A DNA stretch of 64,000 nucleotides from Phycisphaeraceae bacterium (GCA_019636655.1 JAHBXB010000003.1:1-64000), one strand, 5' to 3'; positions 38,701 through 46,083 are shown, counted from the first letter of the stretch. Translations and numbers: made by a program. Notes: a model not told the origin generated them from the sequence alone.

Positions 38701-41249
38701 TGTTTCGTCAGCAGGCGGCGGCCGGGACGATCCGCAAAGAGGACGACCTTGTGATCTCGCCCGATCCGCGGACCAACTCGCTGGTTGTCAGCACGAGCCC
38801 GCGGAGTTTCATCATCGTCGAGAAGTTGATGCAGCAACTCGACGGACAGCCGATGTCCCCGACGGTCGGTCTAAGCGTGGTTCCGGTGCCCGATGGCAAC
38901 GTCGTGGAACTGGCGCCGAAGATCGAGCGGCTCATGCGCGACCGGATCGATTCGGCAACCCGCGGCGGGCAGGTCCGGTCACCGAGCGATACGTTCTCCG
39001 TTACGGCGGAGGCGTCGACACACTCGCTGATCGTGGTGGCGACGGACGAGAACCTGCAGATGGTCAAGGATCTGGTGAAGGTCCTTGTGAGCGATGCCCG
39101 GGCGCTCGCCGCGTCGGAGACCGTTGACGTTGTCTCGGCCCACTCGGCCCGTGCGGACGATCTCGCCGCGGCCGTGCGTGAGTTGTACGTCGACAAGCAG
39201 AACGCCAAGCGGGGCGCTGATGCGGTCAAGATCTCCGCCGATGCGAGGCTGAACGCCCTCGTAATCCGGGGTACTCCGGAGGACGTCGCCGCGGTCCGGG
39301 ACCTCGTGGCGAGGCTTGAGGCAACACCCGTCGCCGCGGTCACGGAGATTAAGCGGATCGAGCTGAGACGGGCTGATGCGGCCGACGCCGCTCGCCTGCT
39401 CCAGAACATCCTGGCCGGGCGCCCGATCGCCGGAGGACGGGCTGTCGGGTCCCGGCAGGCTCAGTTGCTGCGGTTCATGCAGCAGGCCGAGGCGACGAAC
39501 ATCAAGGACAAGACCGGCAGGCCGCCGACCGAGGCAGAGATATCGGGCGCGATCCAGGAACAGATCACGCTCACGCCGGAACCGCGGACCAACTCGGTCG
39601 TGATCGTTGCGCCGACGAGGTTGATGCTGCTGATCGAGCAACTGATCGCCGACCTTGATACCACGTCGGCGGGCGAGCGGACGATCGAGATCTTCCGGCT
39701 CAAGAATGCGGATTCGAGGGCGATGGCGGAGGTGCTCCGCGATCTTTTCAACCTACGGCAGCAGGGCAACACGCTTGTGCTCGTGCCGAGCCGGGAGCAG
39801 GAGCCCGAGCAGGAGGGGCCGTCGTTCGGCCCTCCCTCGGGTGTCGTGGCCTCGAACCTCTATCCGTCGTCGGATGAGCGCCAGCAACTGGCCATCACCA
39901 TCGATGCCCGAACCAACAGCCTGCTCGTTTCGGCCACGGTCGAGTACCTGGAAAAGGTCAGGCAGGTGGTCAACGAGCTCGATTCGGTGGAAGCCAGCGA
40001 GCGCGAGCAACTCGTCTACCCGCTGAGGAACACCCGCGCGGTCGACATCGCCCGTACCCTGCGGGACTACTTCAAGGGTGAGGCCGACACGCTGCGGCAG
40101 ACGCTCGGTTCCGACCGGGCCGGCTCGCTGATCCGCCTTCTGGAGCGGGAGGTCACCGTCCAGGGTGACGAGAAGAGCAACCGCCTGATTGTCGGGGTCT
40201 CACCCCGGTACCGCGAGGCGATCGACGCGATCGTGCGAGAGCTGGATTCGACGCCGCCGCAGGTGATGATCCAGGTGCTGCTCGCGGAGGTGTCGCTCGA
40301 TACGGCGAGCCAGTGGGGAGTGGACTTCTCGGTCGGCCCCTTTGGCGGCGAGGGCTACAAGATCGCGTCGCTCGCGGCCGGGACCGGTGTGGCGTCTGCG
40401 CTGGGAGTTCCCAATCTCGCGGTGTCGTCGGTTGACTTTGAACTGTTGATCCGTGCCTTGGAGGTGCAGGGGCGGCTCGAGGTGCTCAGCCGGCCGCAGA
40501 TCCTGGTCAAGAACAACGAGCGGGCCCGGATCCAGGTGGGCGAGAACGTCGCGCTGGCCAATGGCGTCGAGGTGCTCAGCCAGACCGGGAATACCCGGGC
40601 GGATGTGGAGCGTCGCGACATCGGCATCATCCTTAATGTCACGCCATCGATCAGCGCCGACGGGTTTGTGAGCATGGAGGTCCAGCCGGAGATCTCGCGT
40701 TTGAGTTCGCGGACGACGCAGATCAGCGAGGAGTTCCAGGCGCCGGTCATCGATACACGTAAGGTCGAGACCAACGTGTCCGTTCGGGACGGGGAGACGA
40801 TCGTCATCGGAGGCCTGATCCAGTCGCGGGACGATGAGCGTCGCACGAAGATCCCCGTGCTCGGGGACATTCCGATCGTCGGCGATGTGTTCAAGTCGAC
40901 GAATTTCATCCACGAGAAGAACGAGCTGCTGGTGATCCTGACGCCGCGGGTTATCCGCTCCGGCACGCCAAGGGCCGGCGAGATCCTTCGCCAGATGACG
41001 CTCGACGAAATCAAGAAGACCACCGGGGCCGAGCGGGTGCTCGAGTCGCTCCCGCCTCAGGTGCAGGATCCTCGCGGCGAGCCGACGCCGTGGCCAAGCG
41101 ACGAGAGCGGCGCCCAGGAGTTGTGGCTCCCGCCGATCGAGGCCAGGCCATCAGGTGGTGGGAGTGCGCCGCCCATCCGGACGGCGCCTCGCCACAGCCC
41201 CTACGCCCCACCAGATCCCAACAGTGCTTCGGGATCGGGGGAACGCTGA
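29796..41249 (+). CDS. gspD: Giant type II secretion secretin GspD, about 3817 aa
   Basis: The outer-membrane secretin that forms the T2SS exit pore; typical GspD is about 650 residues. A basic start and hydrophobic segment (FSGPAALLVAVGLPISAWGW) form a signal peptide, followed by a Pro/Glu linker. The N0 domain lies at about residues 76-165 (VKDVTLRFNFKDTPYEQIMD onward). About 39 tandem N1-type domains fill residues 180-3489. Each has an opening strand like VRVIPLxxAxA, a helix, then D-x-x-TNSLIVSA, a helix and a closing LD. One ordinary secretin domain follows (3490-3728): VMIQVLLAEVSLDTASQWGV, EVLSRPQILVKNNERARI, TNVSVRDGETIVIGGLIQ, KIPVLGDIPIVGDVFKS and LLVILTPRVI. A Pro-rich tail closes it. 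No frameshift or stop interrupts the frame. The stop overlaps the next gene (TGATG). Confidence 0.95.
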   Translation: MDRQRQPKRTRFSGPAALLVAVGLPISAWGWHDRAELPPVAPVDRGVESHGQPPRAEPATAAVESGETAEPPKAPAVKDVTLRFNFKDTPYEQIMDFVARQTGLPVIRETELPKTPVTFISASDFSLEEAIDVLNRMLFMHGVQLRREENFLLLTKLENMRALGPKFLDQVPGDVAAAQIVTVVVPLHNAQAAPLAEQLKSLVSPIGAITPLPQQNAVILVDTAAQCRRLRSVINDLDAEAPSDMQVQLFTLEHAKAAAVFNALKGLVSEKRSTIIIDKDGQQRKVNDDSTPGLNLQPDDRTNSIVAVGPKARLDTVKQLIAMLDRPEGAGDSREVMTFVLAGTSPDEAAKSLGALFAKVDAAERPTLLPMDQQGKLAVVGTSAQLAQAAAVIGELDPGAQPTLGVGKPAATPETRAAVVHLSHVTPQAAMGVLERLLVGRQRVMLRYAASPDGKGLIVSGPTEDVRQLEAIVSGLDTAPSLDREVRLLRLSAQRPAEVLSRAVELFGQTTVAKREPVAASLDAASRTVTVVGSREAIAAFAEVLQTVESGARIDRETRLMELRYAKAEELAATLRDLVKSSSLFTGDGGVVPELESVEQTNSLVVSARPEQMTIVEQLVRTLDAQQAGERPPLRVLRLTSTDAAAMAQVLNQTYQQRPPEQRVKFPVDIQADAATNTLLVSAHAGLFPEIEGIVGQLNDAKLDSSGREIRIFPLKVAPAEELARTLDQMYPQPPMPLDPRTRQPRPDLQPPREVVVRADRLTNSLIVDAPSARLAGFEQLVKQLDQQKLPENVELRTYRVQRAQLDAVASTLRSLAASNSLLKGATGAASGVGAAITITTEPISRALIVSGPSPIFAEVERVLKELDAPPAQPPTGLKMYSLQHARAERLQPLLSRLLAARLREWQAKDGVVADPAALLDVASDATTNAMIISAPESIQQVAGELIKSLDTPAAATGRSVVRVIPLSHANAQQAAAAINAALPSMDLPSGGRVSVTPVGSGDESRSLVLSGVEGDLKQIESLISSLDVKPATQDAIDVRTIPLKHARAESVAPMVEQLLARPSLVDQLPQWQKLDYLRTTKGELAPVRVVADRRLNTVVITGPAGVIELAGQVVADLDVEPESADLARPVRVISIESADAAAVAANLQAIFAEETGNEPKPSIRVDAESNLLIVRASQAQMATITPVIEKIEQATANSSRELRLIPIDKSKADARLIAETLQRLLEQRGGMKVEVISAEELLKRGGSERPVEGGSGKGRSLLWPANPAAGISQMLAAAALGHPGPGPAVMPWALAEGSELDDEPAEGTVTIAVDAATNSLIVVGASRTANRVLALAQQLERQMPGEPGKVRVITLPEGVDATSVARLVGSVVSQIGSSSAANPGGFSGRVSAEADPAGGALIVTSNETDFAVLRELIAAVSRPGPSASLTVKVYSLSNVTAQRALRAASDLLSAEPRGSQARRLRSLDLKMETPDGKPVSGIIDPASVRMTADPGGSALIVAAPQEAMVLLDRFISIIDQSPVASRAAIRRFELKNATAEVTATTLQRAFDGARQGGSAAETPRAVFLADTRTNSLLVAGTDAQFAEAERLLVSLDTPMADDGTRVAILPLQVARPTAVRQVIESVLIGRDPAKKERVQITAADDSNMLVIRAEPDQIEQAKGVIAEMDKAETAGLPIRSITLNRADAALVAQSLQQFFDERARAMSRPGQRARQRQVAVVGDRRSGTLVVSASDEDFAQVDGLVKQFDAATSRELQIKVIPLANARASELRQTIDSMVWQAAMRLLDGAAGQQRDSLMVEVDERSNSVVAMGSGEALETVERVVRALDQPRAAEAALAIRAIRVANADPRTVAQAIQSVTTTPSWPRWRGPDPDAVRAEVDPRSRAVVLIGRADRLDQAEQYAKQLDSAATAPDQAIETISLKFARADQIAASLERFFRERSRSQGQNDARVSLIGSRDGNVLVVSAPGEEMGIVKQVLAQMDQPDEGENTRRELFQLKNADARELATALQQQFPRSMSSREGLVIVTPQASTNSVVVSSPSELFEKVSALIAQLDAPPTPDNSQFVTVTLGSAKAEDVAEAIRRALPPQVKVAVTPVRRTNSLLLTGSQEAIKIVMEQIEKLDAQPARSAVEFRRIKLENADAYELAQVVRSLVSRPAGPTDPAPVISSSSKDNTLLISATVDQQEEIRKILDQLDVPSANTRTMEFVPLKFADARATATALDVFFGKSAPEAASPAARNVTIIANPLSKSLVIAADQGEWPAVRALLEKLDNEAYDQSRRLEIISLRHADAVSLAQTLSEAFSAPLRAEVERQRLALQRFQGGVLGAIPRLNGGREAPSVLIQPEESVSVVAERLTNSLIISAVPPLVERIRAVATQLDVPEFSSLPEARVIPLRIGPATQIANALRQMYTDSLPSGPASQRGLRSVVITGEDRSNTLIVRADESQFARIKVLTDSLQQEGDRSRTSVRVLRLANIPAGRVMLTVRNTFAAVAKEGGEALALDVDRTANALVVASSEKVYEQIRAVVEELDAAPAFKDDKGNANAVPGLGQTIFIIDVENNSPEQIRKQLEDLGLTRPQPQDRPGVVGEPVTIVPLASRRALAVVASPQDGQAVAMLVRTLDAAPAFAEQHVAIVRLKTGQAPAIAAAMENLIKARGTPDSASSPAAALVEQVRRLSIHRDGVAEPNLALDLSKPIRIIGETQTNSIVIVSAQGNVGALTDLVKLLDRLPVGEAVVVRFFPLQNASATRLQGVIRELFAQGDRLRQTPATNIRGEPTTEVGRALAGQVAVSVDDRTNALVVAGREEAVALVEIMVKQLDSDRAASWIEPVVIPLRHADATKLARDLRSVLVDGVKDSPEATALQRQVARIRVAIQGGRPQGPDAAPAGADGRLETDIFAPMSSLVIQPEEQLNALIVLGSTANVRAVAELAKMLDVPAAAAENSVRIYPLRFAAADRVSGVLRDVFRQQAAAGTIRKEDDLVISPDPRTNSLVVSTSPRSFIIVEKLMQQLDGQPMSPTVGLSVVPVPDGNVVELAPKIERLMRDRIDSATRGGQVRSPSDTFSVTAEASTHSLIVVATDENLQMVKDLVKVLVSDARALAASETVDVVSAHSARADDLAAAVRELYVDKQNAKRGADAVKISADARLNALVIRGTPEDVAAVRDLVARLEATPVAAVTEIKRIELRRADAADAARLLQNILAGRPIAGGRAVGSRQAQLLRFMQQAEATNIKDKTGRPPTEAEISGAIQEQITLTPEPRTNSVVIVAPTRLMLLIEQLIADLDTTSAGERTIEIFRLKNADSRAMAEVLRDLFNLRQQGNTLVLVPSREQEPEQEGPSFGPPSGVVASNLYPSSDERQQLAITIDARTNSLLVSATVEYLEKVRQVVNELDSVEASEREQLVYPLRNTRAVDIARTLRDYFKGEADTLRQTLGSDRAGSLIRLLEREVTVQGDEKSNRLIVGVSPRYREAIDAIVRELDSTPPQVMIQVLLAEVSLDTASQWGVDFSVGPFGGEGYKIASLAAGTGVASALGVPNLAVSSVDFELLIRALEVQGRLEVLSRPQILVKNNERARIQVGENVALANGVEVLSQTGNTRADVERRDIGIILNVTPSISADGFVSMEVQPEISRLSSRTTQISEEFQAPVIDTRKVETNVSVRDGETIVIGGLIQSRDDERRTKIPVLGDIPIVGDVFKSTNFIHEKNELLVILTPRVIRSGTPRAGEILRQMTLDEIKKTTGAERVLESLPPQVQDPRGEPTPWPSDESGAQELWLPPIEARPSGGGSAPPIRTAPRHSPYAPPDPNSASGSGER
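30333..40262 (+). repeat. About 39 tandem N1-like (Secretin_N) domain repeats inside gspD
   Basis: I counted the repeats by the recurring strand D-x-x-(T/S)N-(S/A/T)-L-(I/V)-V-(S/A/R), for example DAATNTLLVSA, ADRLTNSLIVDA, DPRTNSLVVST and DARTNSLLVSA. Each is followed by a helix ending in LD. The average period is about 85 codons. The copies are well diverged, with no long identical DNA between them, so the expansion is old. Repeats 3-5, 9, 11, 15, 16 and 21 have lost the TN pair. Repeats 14, 27, 31, 33, 37 and 38 carry 25-70 residue insertions between the first helix and the TNSL strand. Confidence 0.9.
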
Positions 41250-41770
41250 TGCGAGCCAGACGCCGCGTGAGCGCATGGGGAAGCGTCGGCATCGTGGCCG
41301 CTGGCGTCCTGTCGGGATGCGTGGCGGACGGCCCCGAGCCGCCGCGCCCGCCAAGGGATCTCCCGCCGCAGCCCTCCGGGCTGATCGTTGACCGCATCGT
41401 CATGACAGTCCCAACGATCCCGGAAGACTCGGATCGAAACGGGTACTACGACCTCACGCCGGTGACGGTCTACCTGTTTGATCGCCGGTACATCCCACCC
41501 ATCGCGGTGACGGGGCAGTTCGAGTTTCGGATGCTGGACCAGAAGGACCGTGTCCTCGCGACGTGGCGATTCGACGAGCAGAAGACCGCTGGGGCGCAGC
41601 GCCGGTTCATGGTCGGACCCGGGTACGCGTTTGAACTGAACCTGCTCGACGTCGGGTCTGACCATCTGCCCGTGGATGAGGCCGTGCTGCAGGTCACCTT
41701 TACCCAAGATGGGCAGAAGCCCGTGGCTCCCAGGGCCGGCACCAGCGTTGTCGTGGGGCGGGCGCGGTAG
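41249..41770 (+). CDS. Lipoprotein coupled to the giant secretin, pilotin candidate
   Basis: A 173-residue predicted lipoprotein. The signal peptide ends in the lipobox LSGC, with Cys at residue 24. A Pro-rich stretch follows (PEPPRPPRDLPPQPS), then a beta-rich domain with LIVDRIVMTVPTIPEDSDRN, VYLFDRRYIPPIAVTGQFEF and VLQVTFTQDGQKP. I do not recognise the fold. The ATG overlaps the gspD stop (TGATG), so its translation is tied to that of the secretin. Known secretin pilotins are lipoproteins that carry the secretin to the outer membrane. The role here is inference from position and lipidation, since sequence similarity to GspS or PilF is not evident. Confidence 0.8.
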   Translation: MRARRRVSAWGSVGIVAAGVLSGCVADGPEPPRPPRDLPPQPSGLIVDRIVMTVPTIPEDSDRNGYYDLTPVTVYLFDRRYIPPIAVTGQFEFRMLDQKDRVLATWRFDEQKTAGAQRRFMVGPGYAFELNLLDVGSDHLPVDEAVLQVTFTQDGQKPVAPRAGTSVVVGRAR

Positions 41771-41880
41771 AGTCGTCCACGGCTCTTAGCGCAAACTTGA
41801 CATTCTGTCGGTGGTGGATCTTCCTCCGCCCCGGGACCCTGCTGTCGTGGCCCTCGGTACCGACTCGGGGCAGGTGTTAG

Positions 41881-41886
41881 TATAAT
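41881..41886 (+). promoter_or_regulatory. -10 element upstream of pstS
   Basis: A perfect TATAAT lies 40 nt before the pstS start; the -35 region is poor (TACCGA at 17 bp), as is usual for activator-dependent promoters such as Pho-regulated ones. This would leave a leader of about 34 nt with a GAGGAG Shine-Dalgarno. Confidence 0.5.
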
Positions 41887-41926
41887 GGATGGGTCGCTTC
41901 GGCGGCCGTGGATGAGGAGCACTTCG

Positions 41927-42991
41927 ATGATCTCACTGCTCTCGGGCGCAGCCGCCATTCTCGCATCGGCCTCGGCGATCGTGGGGCTCGATGTGCGGCT
42001 CCAGGGCGCGGGCGCGACATTTCCGAATCCGCTGTACCAACGATGGGTCAGCGAGTTCCAGAAGTCGCACCCGGATGTCCGGATCGACTACCAATCGATC
42101 GGATCGGGTGGTGGCGTCAAGGCGATCACGGAAAAGACGGTTCAGTTCGCCGGTTCGGATGCCCCGCTGAACAAGAAGGAACTCGCCGCTCTTGGCGGCG
42201 CTGACGATGTTGTACAGATCCCCACGTGCGCCGGCGCGGTTGTTCCCGCGTACAACCTCCCCGGGGTGACCGGCGAGGTGAAGTTCACGGGCGAGATTCT
42301 CGCGGACGTCTTCATGGGGAAGATCTCCAACTGGAACGACCCCAGGCTCGCTGAGATCAACAAGGGAATCACGCTTCCGGACTTGGCCATCACGCCGGCG
42401 TGGCGATCTGACGGCAGCGGCACCACCTTTGTCTGGACGAACTACCTGGCGACCCAGAGTGAGACATTCAAGGGCGGCGTGGGAACCGGCAAGCAGGTCG
42501 CTTGGCCGATCGGCCAGGGCGGGAAGGGGAACGAGGGGGTCTCGGCGATCGTGCAGCAGACGCCGGGTTCGCTCGGGTACATCGAGCTGAACTATGCGAC
42601 GGCAAACAAGATCGCATTTGGCTCCATCAAGAACACGGCTGGCCGGTTTGTTCGGGCCACTCCCGAGAGCGTCTCCGCCGCGGGGGCCGGTGTGGCCGAG
42701 GGGTTGACTGGGACGGTCCTGGCCGCCGATCTTTGGAACCAGCCGATCGAGGCGGCGTACCCCGCCGCGGCGTTTACGTACATCATCGTCTACAAGGACC
42801 TCCGCACGGTGAAGACAGCCTCCGAGGCGGAGGCGCTGGTCTCGTTCTTGTGGTGGGCGACCCACGACGGGCAGGCTCTTGCAGTGGACCTGGACTACGC
42901 GCCATTGGCCAAGCCGGTGCAGGACCGGGTCGGCAAGGCGATCAAGGCGATTACCTTTCAGGGCCAGCCGCTGCATGCCGCGGATCGCTGA
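41927..42991 (+). CDS. pstS: Phosphate ABC transporter substrate-binding protein PstS
   Basis: The periplasmic binding protein that delivers phosphate to PstCA. It is 354 residues with signal peptide LLSGAAAILASASAIVG. LQGAGATFPNPLYQRWVSEF opens the mature part, as in all PstS. The phosphate-binding loops are SIGSGGGVKAIT, FAGSDAPLN and RSDGSGTTFVWTNYL. PGSLGYIELNYA follows. The ATG at 41927 has GAGGAG 7 nt upstream; ATGs at 41885 and 41912 lack one. It heads the pstSCAB operon. A small stem follows the stop. Confidence 0.96.
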   Translation: MISLLSGAAAILASASAIVGLDVRLQGAGATFPNPLYQRWVSEFQKSHPDVRIDYQSIGSGGGVKAITEKTVQFAGSDAPLNKKELAALGGADDVVQIPTCAGAVVPAYNLPGVTGEVKFTGEILADVFMGKISNWNDPRLAEINKGITLPDLAITPAWRSDGSGTTFVWTNYLATQSETFKGGVGTGKQVAWPIGQGGKGNEGVSAIVQQTPGSLGYIELNYATANKIAFGSIKNTAGRFVRATPESVSAAGAGVAEGLTGTVLAADLWNQPIEAAYPAAAFTYIIVYKDLRTVKTASEAEALVSFLWWATHDGQALAVDLDYAPLAKPVQDRVGKAIKAITFQGQPLHAADR

Positions 42992-42993
42992 GC

Positions 42994-43013
42994 CAGCACA
43001 ACTCGGCGTGCTG
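42994..43013 (+). other. Small stem-loop between pstS and pstC
   Basis: cagcac at 42994-42999 pairs with gtgctg at 43008-43013 across an 8-nt loop, just after the pstS stop. Such elements often raise the yield of the binding protein over the membrane subunits. The stem is short, so chance is possible. Confidence 0.28.
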
Positions 43014-43045
43014 ACCGCCCCGCCGAATCCGCGAAGGACCAGGAC

Positions 43046-44149
43046 GTGACCCCGCGTGCAAGCCATGGCGTTGCGGCGGGGGCGCCGGCCGACGCGGCAC
43101 GCCGCCGACGCCTACGCGCCGCGGATGCGGCGCTCACCGCGTTCGCACGCGGATGCGGCGTCGCGATCATCGTCATGCTCGTGGCCCTGATCGCCGTGCT
43201 GACAGTGAACTCAGTCCCCAGCATCCGAAGGTTCGGGTGGTCGTTCATCGTGTCCAGCGAGTGGCGGCCGAACGAGATCGAGCGGCCCTTGCGGGATGAA
43301 GCCGGCCGGCCCGTCATCGAGGACGGCGAGGTCGTGACAGAGGTGGTCCGTCCTTCGTTCGGCGCCCTCCCGGTGATCGTCGGCACGGCCGTCAGCTCGC
43401 TGCTGGCGATCGCTGTTGCGGTGCCACTGAGCCTGGGGGCCGCCTTGTTCCTGGTGAGGGTGGCGCCGCGCCTGAGAATCGCGGGGATTCTCTCGTTCCT
43501 CGTCGAGTTCCTCGCGGCGATACCGAGCATCGCGTACGGCATCTGGGGCCTGTTTGTCCTCGCTCCATTCCTGCAGCAGCACTTGGAGCCGGCGATCCGC
43601 CGCGTGCTCGGCGGCGTGCCCGGGTTTCACTGGCTGTTCTTCGAGTCAGTGACCATCGGAAATACGGTGGTTGAGCGCGAGATCCCGCTGACGGGGCGCG
43701 ACATGCTCTGCGGCGGCCTGATCCTCGGGATCATGATCCTTCCCATCATCACGGCGGTCTCCCGGGATGTGCTTCGGGCCGTTCCCAAGGCCCAGATCGA
43801 GGGAACGGTCGCCATGGGGGCCACGTGGTGGCAGTCGAGCGCCGGCATGCTCCGGTACAGCCGGAGCGGGTTGTTCGGCGCCGTCATGCTCGGCCTGGCC
43901 CGCGCTGCCGGTGAGACGATGGCCGTGACGATGGTGATCGGCAACAGCAACCGGATTTCGGCGTCCTTGTTTGCCCCGGCTCAGACCATGTCCAGCCTGA
44001 TCGCCAACGAGTTCGCCGAGGCGAGCGATCTGCACCGCTCGGCGCTGCTCGAAATCGCGATCATCCTCTTGATCATGTCGCTGATCCTGAACATCGTTGC
44101 CCGCTGGTTTGTGGTCGGCGGCTCCGCGCGGACCGCCGCCGCGCACTGA
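43046..44149 (+). CDS. pstC: Phosphate ABC transporter permease PstC
   Basis: A membrane subunit of the high-affinity phosphate importer, 367 residues. The first membrane helix CGVAIIVMLVALIAVLTVNS is at about residues 37-56. The family segment SIRRFGWSFIVSSEWRPNE follows. An extracytoplasmic insertion with Arg/Glu-rich sequence (about 75-105) comes before the permease core. The ABC-contact EAA region reads AVPKAQIEGTVAMGATWWQS and the later segment ARAAGETMAVTMVIGN. The start is a GTG at 43046 with AAGGACCAGGA upstream. It is followed by pstA after 6 nt. Confidence 0.95.
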   Translation: MTPRASHGVAAGAPADAARRRRLRAADAALTAFARGCGVAIIVMLVALIAVLTVNSVPSIRRFGWSFIVSSEWRPNEIERPLRDEAGRPVIEDGEVVTEVVRPSFGALPVIVGTAVSSLLAIAVAVPLSLGAALFLVRVAPRLRIAGILSFLVEFLAAIPSIAYGIWGLFVLAPFLQQHLEPAIRRVLGGVPGFHWLFFESVTIGNTVVEREIPLTGRDMLCGGLILGIMILPIITAVSRDVLRAVPKAQIEGTVAMGATWWQSSAGMLRYSRSGLFGAVMLGLARAAGETMAVTMVIGNSNRISASLFAPAQTMSSLIANEFAEASDLHRSALLEIAIILLIMSLILNIVARWFVVGGSARTAAAH

Positions 44150-44155
44150 CTCCCC

Positions 44156-45016
44156 ATGGCCCATACCGTCAAGGAACTCGTCCGTCGGAACGCGAGCAAC
44201 GCGATGTTCGCGGCGTGCGCGGCGTGCGCGCTGGCGATCGTGGTGACGCTCGGGCTGGTCGTCGGGTACCTTGTCTCGATCGGGGGCGGCGCGCTGACAC
44301 TCGATTTCTTCACGAAGGTGCCGTCGGGCGATGTCGCGGACCCGGGCGGCATGAAGAGCGCGGTTCTCGGGACGCTTGTGCTGGTCGGCATGGCCGCCGT
44401 CGTCGGGGTGCCGATGGGGATGGGCGCGGGGATCTACCTGTCGGAGTACGCGAGCGACCGGTGGCTGGTCCCGCCGGTGCGGTTCATCTCGGATGTGCTG
44501 ACGGGGGTGCCCAGCATCGTCGTCGGCATCCTGGGGTACGAGTTGGTCGTTGTCCCGATGGGGAGCTACAGCGGATGGGCGGGAGCGGCGGCGCTCGCCT
44601 TTATCATGGTCCCGATCGTCGCCCGCACTACGGAAGAGATGCTGCGGCTCGTGCCCGACAGCTACCGCGCCGCGTCGTATGCCCTGGGCGCCAACAAGGC
44701 GCAGACCATCGCGAAGGTGGTGCTGCCGGCGGGAACCGGCAGTCTCGTGACAGGGATCATGCTTGCTCTCGCGCGGGTGGCCGGCGAGACCGCACCGCTG
44801 CTGTTTACCGCACTCGGGACCCGGCTGGATACCCTGGATCCGAGCAGGCCGTTCCCCTCGTTGACGGTGCAGATCTATACCTACGCGACAGGGCCATACC
44901 CTGAACAGAAGAAGCTCGCGTGGGCCGGTATTTTGGTCCTTGTTGCCATGCTGTTCGTGCTCAACGTGTCGATCCGCTACGTCACCGCCCGGTCAGTTCG
45001 AAGGAGAATGATGTGA
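44156..45016 (+). CDS. pstA: Phosphate ABC transporter permease PstA
   Basis: The partner permease of PstC, 286 residues with about six membrane segments. Family motifs are [49 protein letters not shown], the EAA-type loop [20 protein letters not shown] and [16 protein letters not shown]. Its TGA overlaps the GTG start of pstB, with AAGGAG positioned for pstB inside the last pstA codons. Confidence 0.95.
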   Translation: MAHTVKELVRRNASNAMFAACAACALAIVVTLGLVVGYLVSIGGGALTLDFFTKVPSGDVADPGGMKSAVLGTLVLVGMAAVVGVPMGMGAGIYLSEYASDRWLVPPVRFISDVLTGVPSIVVGILGYELVVVPMGSYSGWAGAAALAFIMVPIVARTTEEMLRLVPDSYRAASYALGANKAQTIAKVVLPAGTGSLVTGIMLALARVAGETAPLLFTALGTRLDTLDPSRPFPSLTVQIYTYATGPYPEQKKLAWAGILVLVAMLFVLNVSIRYVTARSVRRRMM

Positions 45017-45996
45017 GCAGGATCGGCGAACCCTCGATTCGGCCGCCGCGGGAGTCCACGGCGACGCCCCCGGCCCGGGAAGGGACGCCGGCTCAGCCCG
45101 GGCGTCCGGCTCGCCCTGAGCGTCCAACGATCGATCTTTCGAATGCGGCAGCCGCCACCTCGCGGCGGACCTATTCAGTCCTCGAGGCGATCCGAGCGGA
45201 TCAGCCGCATTCGCCCGCTATACACCCGGAGGTGCTGGCGGTTGATCCGGTACTCGAGGTTCGCGATTTTTCGCTCTACTACGGGCAGCACAAGGCGCTG
45301 CACTCGGTTCGGCTCGTCGTGCCGCGCGGCCGCGTCACCGCGCTCATCGGACCATCGGGCTGCGGCAAGTCCACCTTGCTCCGGTCGGTCAATCGGCTGA
45401 ACGACCTCGTCGACGGTGTTCGAACCGAGGGGGACATCATCGTTCGCGGCCGCGGCATCTACGGCCCGGGGGTTGATGTCATCGATCTCCGGCGGCGGAT
45501 GGGGATGGTGTTTCAGAAGTCGAATCCGTTCCCGATGTCCATCTTCGAGAACGTCGTGTACGGGCTGCGGATCCACGGTGAACGGCGGAAGCGGGTATTG
45601 GAGGAGGCGTGCGAGCGGAGCCTCCGGGCCGCGGCGCTCTGGGATGAAGCGAAGGATCGGCTGCACCAGTCGGCGCTCGGGATGTCGGGCGGTCAGCAGC
45701 AGCGGCTGTGCATCGCGAGGGCTATCGCCGCTGAACCAGAGGTGCTGCTGATGGACGAGCCGTGTTCCGCGCTCGATCCGATCGCGACCCTCCGGATCGA
45801 AGAACTGATCGACGAGATCAGCACCCGCTACACCGTCCTGATCGTGACGCACAACATGCAGCAGGCGGCGCGGGTGAGCGACTACACGGCGTTCATGTAT
45901 CTCGGCCGGCTGGTCGAGTTTGGACCGACCGATCACGTCTTCCAGACTCCATCCCTTCCAGAAACTGAACAGTACATCACGGGCCGGTTCGGCTGA
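45013..45996 (+). CDS. pstB: Phosphate ABC transporter ATPase PstB
   Basis: The ATPase that powers phosphate import, 327 residues. A 70-residue Pro/Ala/Arg-rich N-terminal extension precedes the usual start of the domain ([20 protein letters not shown]). Walker A is [20 protein letters not shown], the Q-loop [19 protein letters not shown], the signature [18 protein letters not shown], Walker [17 protein letters not shown] and the H-loop [13 protein letters not shown]. The GTG at 45013 has AAGGAG 6 nt upstream and overlaps the pstA stop by 4 nt, so the extension is likely real. phoU is not adjacent. Confidence 0.95.
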   Translation: MSRIGEPSIRPPRESTATPPAREGTPAQPGRPARPERPTIDLSNAAAATSRRTYSVLEAIRADQPHSPAIHPEVLAVDPVLEVRDFSLYYGQHKALHSVRLVVPRGRVTALIGPSGCGKSTLLRSVNRLNDLVDGVRTEGDIIVRGRGIYGPGVDVIDLRRRMGMVFQKSNPFPMSIFENVVYGLRIHGERRKRVLEEACERSLRAAALWDEAKDRLHQSALGMSGGQQQRLCIARAIAAEPEVLLMDEPCSALDPIATLRIEELIDEISTRYTVLIVTHNMQQAARVSDYTAFMYLGRLVEFGPTDHVFQTPSLPETEQYITGRFG

Positions 45997-46083
45997 GCCG
46001 TCAATTGCCGGGCGGAGGGTGGTTTGGATCGGAGCAGACGAACACCGCTCTCGCCGCGTCCGGAACATGCCGATCGATGGGTC

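Noticed and set aside
30333-40262. Reading the recurring motif in this region as a DNA repeat or CRISPR-like array
   Set aside because: The periodicity is at protein level only; the DNA copies are diverged and variable in length, without identical repeats or spacers.
41797-41814. TTGACA with CTGTC nearby as a promoter -35 or Pho box for pstS
   Set aside because: No -10 lies at a proper distance from this TTGACA, and the two half-sites do not match a Pho box repeat well enough to claim one.
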